From: Piscicola geometra
Lineage: Eukaryota > Annelida > Clitellata > Hirudinida > Piscicolidae
NCBI GenBank assembly: GCA_943735955.1
Contig: OX030960.1
Coordinates: 5,701,035 to 5,765,034, forward strand
DNA length: 64,000 nucleotides
Direction of reading: 5' to 3'
Notes under the pieces: generated by a model
What the model was told of the DNA's origin: nothing
Database searches by the model: none
The model's input: the letters and a program-made list of their open reading frames with translations, nothing else
Part shown: positions 46,838 through 59,859 of the stretch, piece by piece
Layout of the letters: each line of letters opens with the position of its first letter
How positions within the stretch are numbered: the first letter of the stretch is position 1
Program-made: the position numbers and the translations under genes

Positions 46838-49800
46838 ATGGAGGCTGATTTAACCGTCGAAGTTTTGGGACAAAACAATACTTTTCTAAAGGTATTTTTA
46901 AATTTTACCTTTGAAAAGCTTTTTTTATTTTTATAATGAACTTGTTTTTCTAAAATAATTTGTAAAATGTTTTATATAATTTCTTGCACCAATGTGACTT
47001 ATATTTATTTGAAATAGGCAAAAGTTGTCGATTTGAACCAAGACGGGATAGTTGTAGTATTCATAAATAGGTTGGTTCTTGTTTTAACAATATTTGATAA
47101 AATATTCATAAAAACCTAAAAGAGGTATAATTCGTAGTTATGATATTCTTATTTAAAATGCGTTTAATTTAAATAATTTAAATTCAGTTTTATTAACCTA
47201 AAATAGTTCAAGACCAGCCACCCTAGTGCCTTTCAACCAAGCTCGTCTTTACTCAGAGGAGAGTGTGGAAAAGTTCAATGAAGGAGATGAAGTTGAGGTA
47301 AAATAATAATTTAATATTTTAATTTCATCAAAATAATTTAGTACTATAAGGAGTTTACCAAGTATAATTTAATAACTCATTCATAAATATTAAAATCAAT
47401 ACATTCAGGTGTTCAAATTCATAACGAAGGAGAATGCATGGGGGTGGATTGAAGGAGTGGTGAAGATGATGAGGGGAGAGTTTGTGGTGGTTGATATGAT
47501 TTCAGAGGATGAAGGTACCATAAATAACCATAAAGACTCATCTCGTTCTCTACCTGATATTATACAAAAAGAACATGTCAGAATGAGAAACAGAAAGTAA
47601 TTTTCTATTGCTAATTTTCTCTTTTTAATATGCAATTTTATTGATGTAATGTATTTGAATACTTTTTTCAGAATTAACTCATTCAAATGTTTGTATCTTT
47701 CCAATTTATCACCACTCTTCCAGTCCACCCATCTCCAAAAACACCTTCCATCGTCTGGCGATCGACGTTCCCTCAGACCTATTCAGAATGTTAATATACT
47801 TTTAAACAATGCTAACTCTAAAATAAATTAGAATAAATTAGAAATATTTGAATTTAAATAAGCTATTTAAAAAGTTTAAGGATTTAATATACTGCAACCC
47901 AAATATTATAGAATCATTTTTTAAATGAATTAATTTATCTTTTTAAAAGACAACTATCTTCAATTCATTTTATCCTACAATCACACCACAACCACCATCA
48001 TAACCACAATCTAACCAACCCCCTTTTCCCTGCAACCAAAGCCACCACTACCCCTACAACCAAAACCTCCACTACCACGACTACCACTACAATCAGATGT
48101 AAGGACCCCTCCTCTCACAAAGAGTTCAAACACTCTTGTCGCGCCTCTTTTGTGGAACTCAATGAAGAAGATGGCAAGCTGATTGTGCTGGTGAGGATGG
48201 GTGGACACACATACACATAAAAACACTCACTAATAAACACAAACAAACAAACACACACACAAAAACACATACACACACACGCAGTCGAGGCACAAGGAGG
48301 TGGTGAAGAAGGCGGACCTCCTTTCAGAAATGCACATAAAGAGCCTCAAGCAGAAGATGACCCTGCTTCAGAAGACCGAGAGCGCTGCCAAGAAATTGGA
48401 GGTGAGGATGATGAGGAAGAAGAGGATTATGATGAGGGTGGTAGTGGTGATAATAATGATAGTGTTGGTGCTGATGATTAAAGGGAGGAGGAGGATTATG
48501 ATGACGATGATGATTTTGTCATACAGAGCACGAAGCATGCTCCGTCCTACTTCACTGATGAATTTTCCGTTCCTGAAGATCTTATGGGTTAATGATGATG
48601 ATCACGCTTATACACACACATACATAAAAATACAAATAAATACATATATATACACACAAATACATAAAAATACAGTGTTACATACATAAACATACAGATT
48701 TACATACGTTGGCTGACACACACATACACATTCACAATTATTCACCCACACACACACTTCAACAAACACACACAAACACACACACATACAAACTCACAAA
48801 CATTACCCCCGCCGACACAAAAACACACACAAACACACACCCACACACACACACACCCACACACACACACCCACCCACACACACACACACACAAACATTA
48901 ACCCCCGCCCACACAAACAAACACACACACACACACACAGGGCTGGCGATAGGGGCGCACGGCAGCAACATAATGCAGGCGAGGAAGCTTCCAGGCGTCG
49001 TGAGCATCGAGATCAACGAGGCGATGAGTCTCTTCACCATATATGGAGAGGTGGGTGGGTGGTGGGTGGGTGGGTGAGAGGGTGGAGTTTGAGGGAGGGT
49101 GAGTGAGTGGTTTGAGAGGTGGGTGGGGTTTGAGGGAGGGTGAGTGAGTGGTTTGAGAGGTGGGTGGGGTTTGAGGGAGGGTGGGTGAGTGGTTTGAGAG
49201 GTGGGTGGGGTTTGAGGGAGGGTGAGTGAGTGGTTTGAGAGGTGGGTGGGGTTTGAGGGAGGGTGAGTGAGTGGTTTGAGAGGTGGGTGGGGTTTGAGGG
49301 AGGGTGAGTGAGTGGTTTGAGAGGTGGGTGGGGTTTGAGGGAGGGTGAGTGAGTGGTTTGAGAGGTGGGTGGGGTTTGAGGGAGGGTGAGTGAGTGGTTT
49401 GAGAGGTGGGTGGGTGGATGAGTGGGTGGAGTTTGAGGGAGGGTGAGAGTGGTTTGAGAGGTGGGTGGGTGGGTGAGTGGGTGGGTGGGTGAGTGGGTGG
49501 GTGGTTTGAGGGAGGGTGAGTGAGTGGTTTAAGAGGTGGGTTGGGTGGATGGGTGGTTTTAGGAAGGATGAGTAGTTTGAGAGGTGGGTGGAGTGATTTG
49601 ATGTATGGGTGGTTGAGGAAGGGTGAGTAGTTTGAGAAAGGATGGGGGTTTGATGGATAAGCGGGTGGTTTGAGGACAGGTGTGTTAGAAGATGGAATTA
49701 AACAGTTAGTGCAATGTTTACGTTTTCCTTGTGGTATTTAAAGATTTTTATTCATTCTTGATTACTGGTTTACAACATCATCATCATCATCATCATCACC

Positions 49801-52800
49801 ATTATCTACATACCTGTAGTCCATGACACCTTCTTTCTCGTACAACAATATCATACGATATTATTATATAATCAATATTATTTACTTATCTTTAAATAAA
49901 CTTTTTGAGAATATATCTAAATCATTTCGAATGTTTACCAACAAAGGTGGAGACTATTAGTCCAGGCTGGGTAAATTGCATTTATCATTGGTCCACAAAA
50001 TAAGAACTTTAATTTAATTTTCGACTTGAGACTTTATTGAAGTACTCTCTATTAAAGTGTGAGTTGTAATTTGAACTTCACTATATTTTAGGATACTTTT
50101 CTAATGCATTGTATTCCATGTGAAAATATTTCGAAAATGGGTTTTGAGTTGAATTATAAAAGCATTCATTATTGAGGAAATGATTTTGGACTTTTGCCTA
50201 TAAGCCGCGATTCGCTTGTCATTCAGGCACCCGTTTAAATTTTATACACTGTCGACAGTGAGATAATAGACGAGAGGGTCGTGTTTGATAGCGGTCTGGG
50301 TAGTGGTGGGCAGATCATCAGCACCATCAGCATAACGCCTTGCAACAACCATGCCGCTATGCCACCATTCCACAAAGCACTACCACCACAACCACCATTC
50401 CATCGTCGCTACTTTCATTTAACCGGCACGACAGACGATGCAGAGTGTCAAGCAGGCGAGGGCGATGCTTGAGTACGTCGAGGAGGTCATCCAGATGCCG
50501 CGTCATCTCGTCGGTCGGTGGTGGTGGTGGTTTTGGCGGTGATGGTGTAGTGTGGTCGTTGAGATGGTGATGTGGTGAGGTTGGTGTGTTGTGGTGTTGG
50601 TGATGCACCCCATTTCACTCCATCTCATCCCACTTCACCTCACTTCACTTCGCCCTATCTACTTAACCCTACCCTTCTACCCTTACCTCATTCCACTCCA
50701 TCTCACCCACTCCATTCCACCTCACCCACTACACTCCCCCTCACCCTCCACTCCCCCTCACCCTCCACACCATCCCATCCAGCCAAGGTGATCGGCAAGA
50801 ATGGCCACATCATACAGGAGATCATCGACAAGTCATCAGTCGTGAGGGTGAAGGTGGCAGGCGATAAGGACCTGGAGGTGGCACGCATCGAAGTGGGTGG
50901 GGGGGGGGGGGGAAGGGTGGGGGTTTGAAAGGGTGGGTTGGTGGTGGGGGTATGCGGGGTGAAGGGGTGGTAGGTAGGGGGAGGGAGGATGTAGAGGTGG
51001 GTGGGTGGATAGTTCAGTTTTTTTGCGGATAGGGTCTGCGTACTTATTAAAGTTGTTTGAGAGGTGGATAGGTGGTTGATTTGTTATCTGGTAGCTTTAA
51101 CATGGAATAATATCAACAATAAATTCGATAATTTTAATACTTTTCTTCAATTAACGCCCTTAATATAATCATCATCACTACTCCCAACACCATCGTCATC
51201 ATCATCATCATCGCCGTAGAACCACGTGCCGTTCATCTTCGTGGGTCTTCCGGAGAACATCAACAACGCACGCCTCCTCATCGAGTTCCAATTGAACCAC
51301 CTCAAGGTGCGTTGTGGTGTGGTTGGTTGTGGTTGGCTATGTGGTTGGTTGTGGTGTGGTTGGTTGTGGTTGTTTGTGGTTGGTTGTGGTTGTTTGTGGT
51401 TGGTTGTGGTCGTGGTGTGGTTGGTTGTGGTTGGTTGTGGTTGTGTGGTTGGTTGTGGTTGTGTGGTTGGTTGTAGTGTGGTTGGTTTTGTGGTGTGGTT
51501 GGTTGTGTTTGTGGTTGGTTGTGTGGTGTGGTGTGGTTGTGTGGTTGGTTGTGTGGTGTGGTTGGTTGTGGTGTGGTTGGTTGTGTGGTGTGGTTGGTTG
51601 TGTGGTTGGTTGTGGTTGTGTGTGGTTGGTTGTGGTGTGGTTGGTTGTGTGGTTGGTTGTGTGGTGTGGTTGTTTGTGGTTGGCTATGTGGTTGGTTGTG
51701 GTGTGGTTGGTTGTGGTTGTTTGTGGTTGGTTGTGGTTGTTTGTGTGGTTGGTTGTGTGGTGTGGTTGGTTGTGGCAATGTGGTTGGTTGTGGTGTGGTT
51801 GGTTGTGTGGTGTGGTTGTTTGTGGTTGTTTGTGGTTGGTTGTGGTGTGGTTGGTTGTGTGGTTGGTTGTGTGGTGTGGTTGTTTGTGGTTGGCTATGTG
51901 GTTGGTTGTGGTGTGGTTGGTTGTGGTTGTTTGTGGTTGGTTGTGGTTGTTTGTGTGGTTGGTTGTGTGGTGTGGTTGGTTGTGGCAATGTGGTTGGTTG
52001 TGGTGTGGTTGGTTGTGGTTGTGTGGTTGGTTGTGGTGTGGTTGGTTGTGGTTGTGTGTGGTTGGTTGTGTGGTTGGTTGTGTGGTGTGGTTGGTTGTGG
52101 TGTGGTTGGTTGTGGTTGTGTGGTTGGTTGTGGTTGTGTGGTTGGTTGTGGTTGTGTGGTTGGTTGTGGTTGGCTATGTGGAGTGGAGTTTTAATTGAAC
52201 CACCTCAAGGTGCGTTTGTAGTTGTGGAGTGGTTGGCTATGGTGGTATTGTGGTTGAGTGGTGGTAGTAGTGTTGATGTGGTGTGGTAGTTGGGTGTGGG
52301 GGTTGTGGTGGTTGTGGTGTGGTAGTGGCGTGTGTTAGTATTGCAGTGATGGTTTGGCTGGTTATGTTGGTAGTGTGGTGATTTTGGTGGTGGTGAAGTT
52401 AGGAGTGGAGTAGGTGGTTATGTTAGTGGTAATTTAGAGATTTAGGATGGTGATGTGGTGGGGTGTGAGGGTGGTGTTGGTTTAGGTGGTGGGTCAAAGG
52501 GGGTTGTTTAAGTATGAGCTGTTTGGATCGTGTGGGATGGTAGTGGAAGTTAATGTTGGGTTTAATTCAACGCTTTTTTTGGTCTTTCGTTTCTAGAGAA
52601 GATTATTTATTGAGATTATCATGATAATCAACATCATCCTTTTCATCTTCTCTATAATAATCATCATCAGGAGCTGGACAACTTGCAGCAGGAGAAGCAG
52701 CGACTCGACGATGAACTGCGAAGCCTCCTGAATCAACATAGCTTCAGCAGCTACAGGTTCTTGCTTCCAGCATCATTATCATAGTTGCTCCATCATCATC

Positions 52801-52893
52801 ATTACCATCGCAATCATTATCATCATCATCATGGCGTGCATAAAGATTAAAGAACAGCTAAAAGCTAACACACAAACACACACAGACAGACAG

Positions 52894-52930
<37 letters not shown>

Positions 52931-53475
52931 ACAGAAGGGTAGAATCGCGCACGAGGGGGTGGGGAGGGGACAGCGGCAGTGGCGGTGGCGGCGGTGGAGG
53001 GATGGGCGCCTCTTCGGTCTCCAGTTACGTCCACATCAACGACAAAGCTAGCTCTCACAAAGGCTCGCAACACGCTAGCAGCAGCAGTGCTCATGCTGCT
53101 GCTGCTGCTGCTGCTGGTAGTAGTAGTAGTAGACAACAACAAATGTCTCAACAACAACAGCAACAACAGCAACTCATGTCGAAGCAGTCTCGCCAGAGCA
53201 AGTACCCTAGCAAGTCTTCCTCTCTAGCCAACGGGGGTGGAGGAGGTTCGAGCAGACCCGGCAGTAACCGAGGTGCCAACAACAACCACGTCCAAGCTAA
53301 CAACAACACCAACAACAACAATAGTACTAATATTAATAAGTCTAGTGCAACTACCGCTACTACCAACAACAACAACAACCAACAAACACCCAACAACAAC
53401 ACTCACCATAAGTCTGTCATCTCCGCCAACAACAACACCAACAACACAGAGCTCGTCATTCATATGGTCGATTAG
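46838..53475 (+). CDS. FMR1: FMR1/FXR-family RNA-binding protein (fragile X homologue)
   Basis: Fourteen exons: 46838-46891, 47018-47070, 47207-47297, 47409-47596, 47724-47789, 48097-48190, 48285-48401, 48527-48587, 48941-49050, 50435-50513, 50783-50892, 51220-51306, 52671-52756, 52935-53475; in phase, 578 residues, ATG to TAG. FMRP-type proteins bind mRNA and polysomes and repress translation, notably in neurons. Two N-terminal Tudor/Agenet folds (residues 1-128; [26 protein letters not shown]), a KH0-like segment ([14 protein letters not shown]), KH1 with [12 protein letters not shown] (about 242-254), KH2 with [14 protein letters not shown] (about 305-318), then [15 protein letters not shown] and a Leu-rich helix [16 protein letters not shown] aligned to the FMRP export-signal region. 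The C-terminus is Gly-, Ala-, Gln- and Asn-rich, with no RGG box. FMR1 versus FXR1/2 orthology is not resolvable here, since invertebrates usually have one gene. Confidence 0.94.
48700..48940. repeat. (CA)n-rich tract before the KH1 exon
   Basis: CACACA runs with two CCCCCGCC(C/G)ACAC interruptions, ending in the CACAG acceptor at 48940. Confidence 0.9.
49051..49545. repeat. 41-bp minisatellite starting at the FMR1 exon 9 donor
   Basis: The unit runs GTGGGTGGGGTTTGAGGGAG... over 41 bases, about 8 copies, then degenerate copies to about 49680. The first repeat base is the intron's first base. Confidence 0.93.
50514..50782. repeat. FMR1 intron 10: G/T-rich first part, C-rich second part
   Basis: The intron reads GTCGGTGGTGGTGGTGG up to about 50603. 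It then switches sharply to CACCCCATTTCACTCC-type sequence up to the CATCCAG acceptor. Confidence 0.9.
51307..52189. repeat. (GTGGTTGGTTGTG)n minisatellite at the FMR1 exon 12 donor
   Basis: About 880 bases of TGGTTGGTTGTGG units with a duplicated block of about 225 bases (for example TTTGTGGTTGGCTATGTGG near 51671 and 51886). Sense frames stay open to a TAA at 52191-52193. Confidence 0.93.
52186..52216 (+). pseudogene. Partial duplicate of the FMR1 exon 12 end plus donor
   Basis: 31 bases with two mismatches to 51283-51313. The copied part covers the last 8 codons of exon 12 and its GTGCGT donor. The mismatches turn CCAATT into TTAATT, creating TAA. Confidence 0.85.
52880..52930. repeat. 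(CA)n before the last FMR1 exon
   Basis: CACACA run ending CAATACAG at the acceptor (52934). Confidence 0.85.
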
Positions 53476-54459
53476 TTAAACACGTCTTTGTAACTTTTCA
53501 TCCTGCTGCTTTCATCATCATCTTCTTCTTCATCATCATCATCATCACTATCGTTATCATCATCAGCGTTTTTTATTAATATTTTTACTTTTTATTTTCT
53601 CCATTTTACTTTCATTGATCCTTCGTCGCCGAATCTCATGCACATATTCGCATCTTTTCTCAAACATCATCATCATTACTATCTTCATCATCATCATCAT
53701 CATTACCATCTTCCTCATCAATATTATTATTATCATTGTTCTCACCATCATCATCATAACCGCCATAGCGTGAGCATTACTTCATAATGCCTTGGTAAGC
53801 TTCTCGGACTTTCTCTGGTTGACAGAAGTGAACTTAAATCGTTACAATTTATTGCCAGCATTACTTTCTACCGTTACACTTTTATTTATCAAGACACTTT
53901 TTATGATGTATTATCGTACCGCAGACTCCACCATTACATTTACAATACGATTATTTAGAAACACACAACAGTTTTGCCCCAACATTCATTTTCAGCATTT
54001 GCCACACACACACACATACACTCCTTGTACCATTACCTTTTGTTTCATAGAGCTTTACTTGTAACATTTCATTTTGCAAACGTATCTCATTGATTCTTGT
54101 GACTCGATATTTGTAATAACAATTTGTCAAACATATAAGTCTTTTTAACTTTTTATTTCAAATATAAACTTTTATTTCAGAATTTTTTCTATCAGTAAAT
54201 AACGCTATAAATGTTTCACGCTGGTTTCGATGGTACGTCATTTGAACTCAGTTAATCTCGACTTTGCAATCCGTTACAAATATAAGTTCATCTACTTGTG
54301 CTTTCACATTTGAGATGTCCAGACGTTCGCAAAGAAGCAGTTAAATGGCTTCACAGCACTGCTTGCCTGCCTTACGTATCAGCGTTCATCGGATTAGAAG
54401 CCACCATCTGACGAAAATTCACTTATATTAATTAATATTCGGAAAACAAATAAATTGAA
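53476..54459. other. FMR1 3' flank
   Basis: TCATCA-rich patches (53510-53760), then A+T-rich sequence. It probably contains the FMR1 3' UTR. No gene seen. Confidence 0.55.
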
Positions 54460-54640
54460 GTTGGGTGAACAGGTAGCCGAGTGTGTAACGACTCTCGACT
54501 TGACCAATAATGAAAGGTCCTGGCTTCGAGTGCAACCGATGCCCTAGTAAGCCATAGGCGCAAATCAAAATAAGCAGCCATAGTGGCCTGGAAGCAGGTT
54601 CGGGTTATACGCCATTATGTTAATGCTCGTCATTATTTTT
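54460..54640 (+). repeat. tRNA (Leu/Ser-like)-derived SINE, near full length
   Basis: A-box-like TAGCCGAGTGTGTAACG (54472-54490) and B-box-like GGCTTCGAGTGC (54532-54543). A body with GGCCTGGAAGCAGG and GTTCGGGTTATACGCCA follows, ending in GTCATTATT. The same body occurs truncated at 28129-28250 and, more diverged, at 4873 and 25465. Confidence 0.65.
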
Positions 54641-54651
54641 GGTATTGACAC

Positions 54652-54748
54652 CGCCTCTGCTGCCAGCGACAGGGACCTGCTGTCGTAAGCGCTCATTCCA
54701 CTACTGTCCACGTAGTCATCATCGTGGTGGTGGTGGTCTGGTGAATTC
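54652..54748 (-). CDS. Candidate internal exon of an unrecognised gene
   Basis: On the minus strand a CAAAAG acceptor opens a frame reading NSPDHHHHDDDY, VDSSGMSAYDSRS and LSLAAEA, before a GTGTCA donor. It is less A+T-rich than its surroundings. No partner exon and no recognisable family; it directly abuts the SINE. Confidence 0.28.
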
Positions 54749-56275
<1,527 letters not shown>

Positions 56276-59200
56276 AGCAGTGTGATTATACTTGCATTTA
56301 TCCATGAATGTATTCATTTCTGTATCCATGGCTGTATCTCTAGCTGTATGTATGTATGTATGTTTGTAGGCATGCGTGTATGCATGGATCGGGGTGGACT
56401 TGTACATATATATGCAGGAAGTCGGGCGCATGGGGGCGTAAACAAGAGCGGATCGATAGATGGAAGGATTTTTCGCTTGGAATGAGTTAGAGAGAGAGAC
56501 TATGAGGCTATAATGCGCTAATTTAATAAGAAAGTCTTCGGTGCATTGAAAAGTCTGGAGAAAAACTTATTTTTAATTCGTGTGAGAGTTGATGTTTTGA
56601 AGGAGAAGTGTAAATGAAGTTTTTGGGTTTTTAAATAAAAAGTTAACTTTAGAACGGAATATTTATTGTTACAAAATTGTAATTTTAACAATTTAATATA
56701 GTTAAGAATGAACTAAAAAGTGGTTTTAAAATAAATTAGACACTGTTATGATAAAATAAGTCCTATAAAAAAGCTTCTATTGAAATTAATTAAAAAAAAT
56801 AAAGTTATAAAACCTTTTGGACTTTCAAGGAATGCGTGAAACGTTGAAGATTACTTCTCAACATTGTTTTGATCTTTATGTGAACACCATTAACTCTTTT
56901 AAAAAGCTACAAAAAAACTACAATGACTGCTATCAAAGCGTTTTCAAAAAACTAAATATTATAACGAAAAACGACCTCTAATTTGAATAAAAACTATGAA
57001 ACATAATGGAAAAAAAACCTAAATGCATTTAATTCAATTACAAAACTAATTTAAAAGGCTATAATTAATATTTAAAGCTCGTTAAGACTTGCAATTACTC
57101 CTTGAAAGTAAGTAGGCGTGAGAAGGCATTAGGATGATGATGCATGCTTGGCGCACACACAAGATCGTCCTTAATTGTCTCCTCGCTTCTATTTTCATCA
57201 ACGGTAGGTCCATTAAAAAAACTATTGCAATTATGGGGTTTTTTGAAGAATATAATTGAATTAATGCAATCAATTATACTTTTATTGTAGTGACGGCAAT
57301 GACAGACGGCAATGACTTGTCAAAATGGCTATAAAAAAAGATTAATTCTCATGAAATTGCCATGGAGTATTGGAGTTGTTGCCTTTTGCCGAATATTCAA
57401 CAAATACTGAAATGCATTTACAATGCATGAAAATGAAATACGGGTTTCATATAGTAAAATTTATTGCTGAAATTTAACTTTGTCTATTTTTTTGCTCTTG
57501 GCGTGCACATTCATCATACTTCATATTAAATTACTTTGAATCCTTTAATACTTTGAATCTATATGATTTAAAACAAAACTTTCAATAAAAGTATTAAAAT
57601 TTGGATTAGCAAAGTAAGTTTAGTAACATAAATCAAAAACAAATAAGTGATTAGCAGAATATATATGATTAACAAGTGCATTTCAAAAATATTAACTATT
57701 AAAAATTAATTAACTTTTCTTAATAAAAGGCCTGATAATTAGAAAAATATTCAATGAATATTCCACAAAGTAAAGCAAGCATGAATGAAGCGCTCATTGA
57801 AAAGTCTTGTTGCAGAGGCAGACGACTGATTACTATGCAGCAGATCTGAATCATGCAGCTGCCCTTCTTATCGGACACTCGTCCCGTTGTTCATCGTTCT
57901 CATTCCTTCAAATGTTATTTCAAACGCAATATTGATATTCCATATTAATTTTGCTTTTGACTATATTCTATTTTAGTTTTTAATTAAATATTTTAACAAT
58001 TATTTTGTTTTAAATAATTTCATAAAAATGTGATTAACTCTTGAGACAAAAATCTGCTTTTTCATTCATTCCATGACTCCATGCAATGCTTTTATTAAAA
58101 TTTGAGCGTATTCTTGATAAGGTTCCAGCGATACCTCACAGACATTTCACGTTCCAAGCGTTATTAGGCTCCTCCGAATCGGGACAACATGGCTCCGTTG
58201 GAAAATCCTGAATGTCTTTAACTCACCGACGCATTACCGCTTGGCGCCCGCTGCTTTTCAAACCAAACTTTTTTTTCCAATTGTTATACCTTTTTTGGGA
58301 TTAAATATGAATTAGTTATTAGTTATATCAGGAAATAATGTATCGTCCAATTGAGGGATATACATTTTGATGTGGGCAGACAAATATGGAAGCAAGAAGG
58401 AAAAGGTCGTAAACAAAGAAATATGGCAAGCGAGAGGTCTACGATTGCAAAGCCCTGATTAACTTGGGCTCCGAGAAAAAACTAAGAAAAAGCACATTTT
58501 TGATGTTTAGTTGATTAAGTCAATAGCGGAGTATTGAAATTGTAGTTAGTTTCATGAATTGGTTAAAGAAAAAAATGATTTTTTAAGAAATTTATTTTTA
58601 TTATTCAAAATGATTTTTTTCTTCAAAAGCATTACACAAGTTTATGGCTTTTTCGCGGTATAACACTTTATATTACGCCTTTTATCTGTGCCTTCCAACT
58701 TTTTGGAACTTAAAACACTATTTTATGACGTTAATATCCTGGAAATGCTTTTAGAAGCAGAAGGGCTTCGCTGCATTAGAAGTAAAACTTGATAATTCGC
58801 CTTTATGTGCAATCCTCATAATCGACGAAAATAACAATGAGACTAATAAGCCAAGTATTCGAGACATAAAACTTGAAAAACTTCACAGAAATGTCCCGGT
58901 TCACGTTAAAGCACATCGCAGACAGTTTTCATGGTTGGCTTGTTGAAAATGTAAATTACAAAGATGGTCAAGCGACTGGAAAAAGCTGTGATAAAACATA
59001 TTAAAGTTTACGCTGGCCTGCAGGCGTGACTTCTTTACGCTTTCCTCAGATCCTTGCAATGTCAATGCATCCCTTTTGTTTTATCTTTTTCACGCCAGAT
59101 TTTCAAACGAGTTATTTGTTCCCTTTCTCCCTCCAATTTATGCGGCTTTTTAGGATGTATTTTATTATCTCCTAAGTTTATGCTTAAAACCCATTCATGC

Positions 59201-59340
59201 TAAAAAGGCAAAAATAAATGTATAAAAAAGAACTTATTTTTTGTGAAATTAAAGTAAACATTCAGGTCGAAATTCAATTTTTATATATTATAATTTCGGT
59301 TCACGGGGCTTAAGTATTTCTTGGTGGCACTCATCTCTTT
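56276..59340. other. Intergenic or intronic, A+T-rich, nothing recognised
   Basis: No ORF with family resemblance, no clear repeat. Small less A+T-rich islands near 57780-57900 and 58120-58260 could be UTR or exon fragments, but neither strand gives a defensible exon. Confidence 0.5.
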
Positions 59341-59465
59341 TTCAAATAATGTAGGTAACCTTCATTGTAGGTTATGGGAATCAAACCCACAACCTATGGC
59401 TATAAGCTGTGAGTTTTTAATAGAGTTGTGCTCTAATCTAAGTTAACTTTCGATTAAAGCTCGTT
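59341..59465 (-). repeat. tRNA-related SINE fragment
   Basis: On the minus strand A-box-like TAACTTAGATTAGAGCA is followed about 35 bases later by GTGGGTTTGATTCCC (B box). Then comes AGGTTACCTACAT, shared with the palindromic element near 54843-54871. Confidence 0.5.
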
Positions 59466-59508
59466 AAAAATTTTAATGCATTTAAATTGATCAAAATTAA
59501 GCTTTTTT

Positions 59509-59859
59509 ATGTTTGGGTTACATTGTCAGCAAGTGAACATAAGCACTCTTTTAATTTACTGTCAAAAAACGAATAGGAAAAAGTGCATTTCATCAAAGAG
59601 CTTTTCATTCTTACCAGATTTGCAACAAAACTTCTGGCGGGGAAAATTACGAATAATTTTCAACATTGTTGCTTGCAATTTGTCACTTTACACAAAAATA
59701 GGCACTTCAGAAGATGATCCAGCTTATGTCATTTGTTTCACAAAGTTTTTTCCGAAGAAAAAGATTAATCACAGTATCCAATGTTTAAGAATTGCCACCT
59801 CATTAGACTCCCGATTTAAAATGTATTTAAACAAATGTAAAATGTATTTAAACAAGTGA
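59509..59859 (+). pseudogene. Possible degenerate hAT-type transposase fragment
   Basis: A 116-codon ORF from a true ATG contains LRIATSLDSRFKMYL. This resembles the LDPRFK motif of BED-finger hAT transposases and derived genes. The rest is not recognisable, so the call is weak. Confidence 0.25.

Noticed and set aside
51226..52289. 322-, 294- and 264-codon Cys/Val/Trp/Gly ORFs
   Set aside because: Readings of an intronic GTGGTTGG repeat following FMR1 exon 12; the donor and phase to the next exon are clear.
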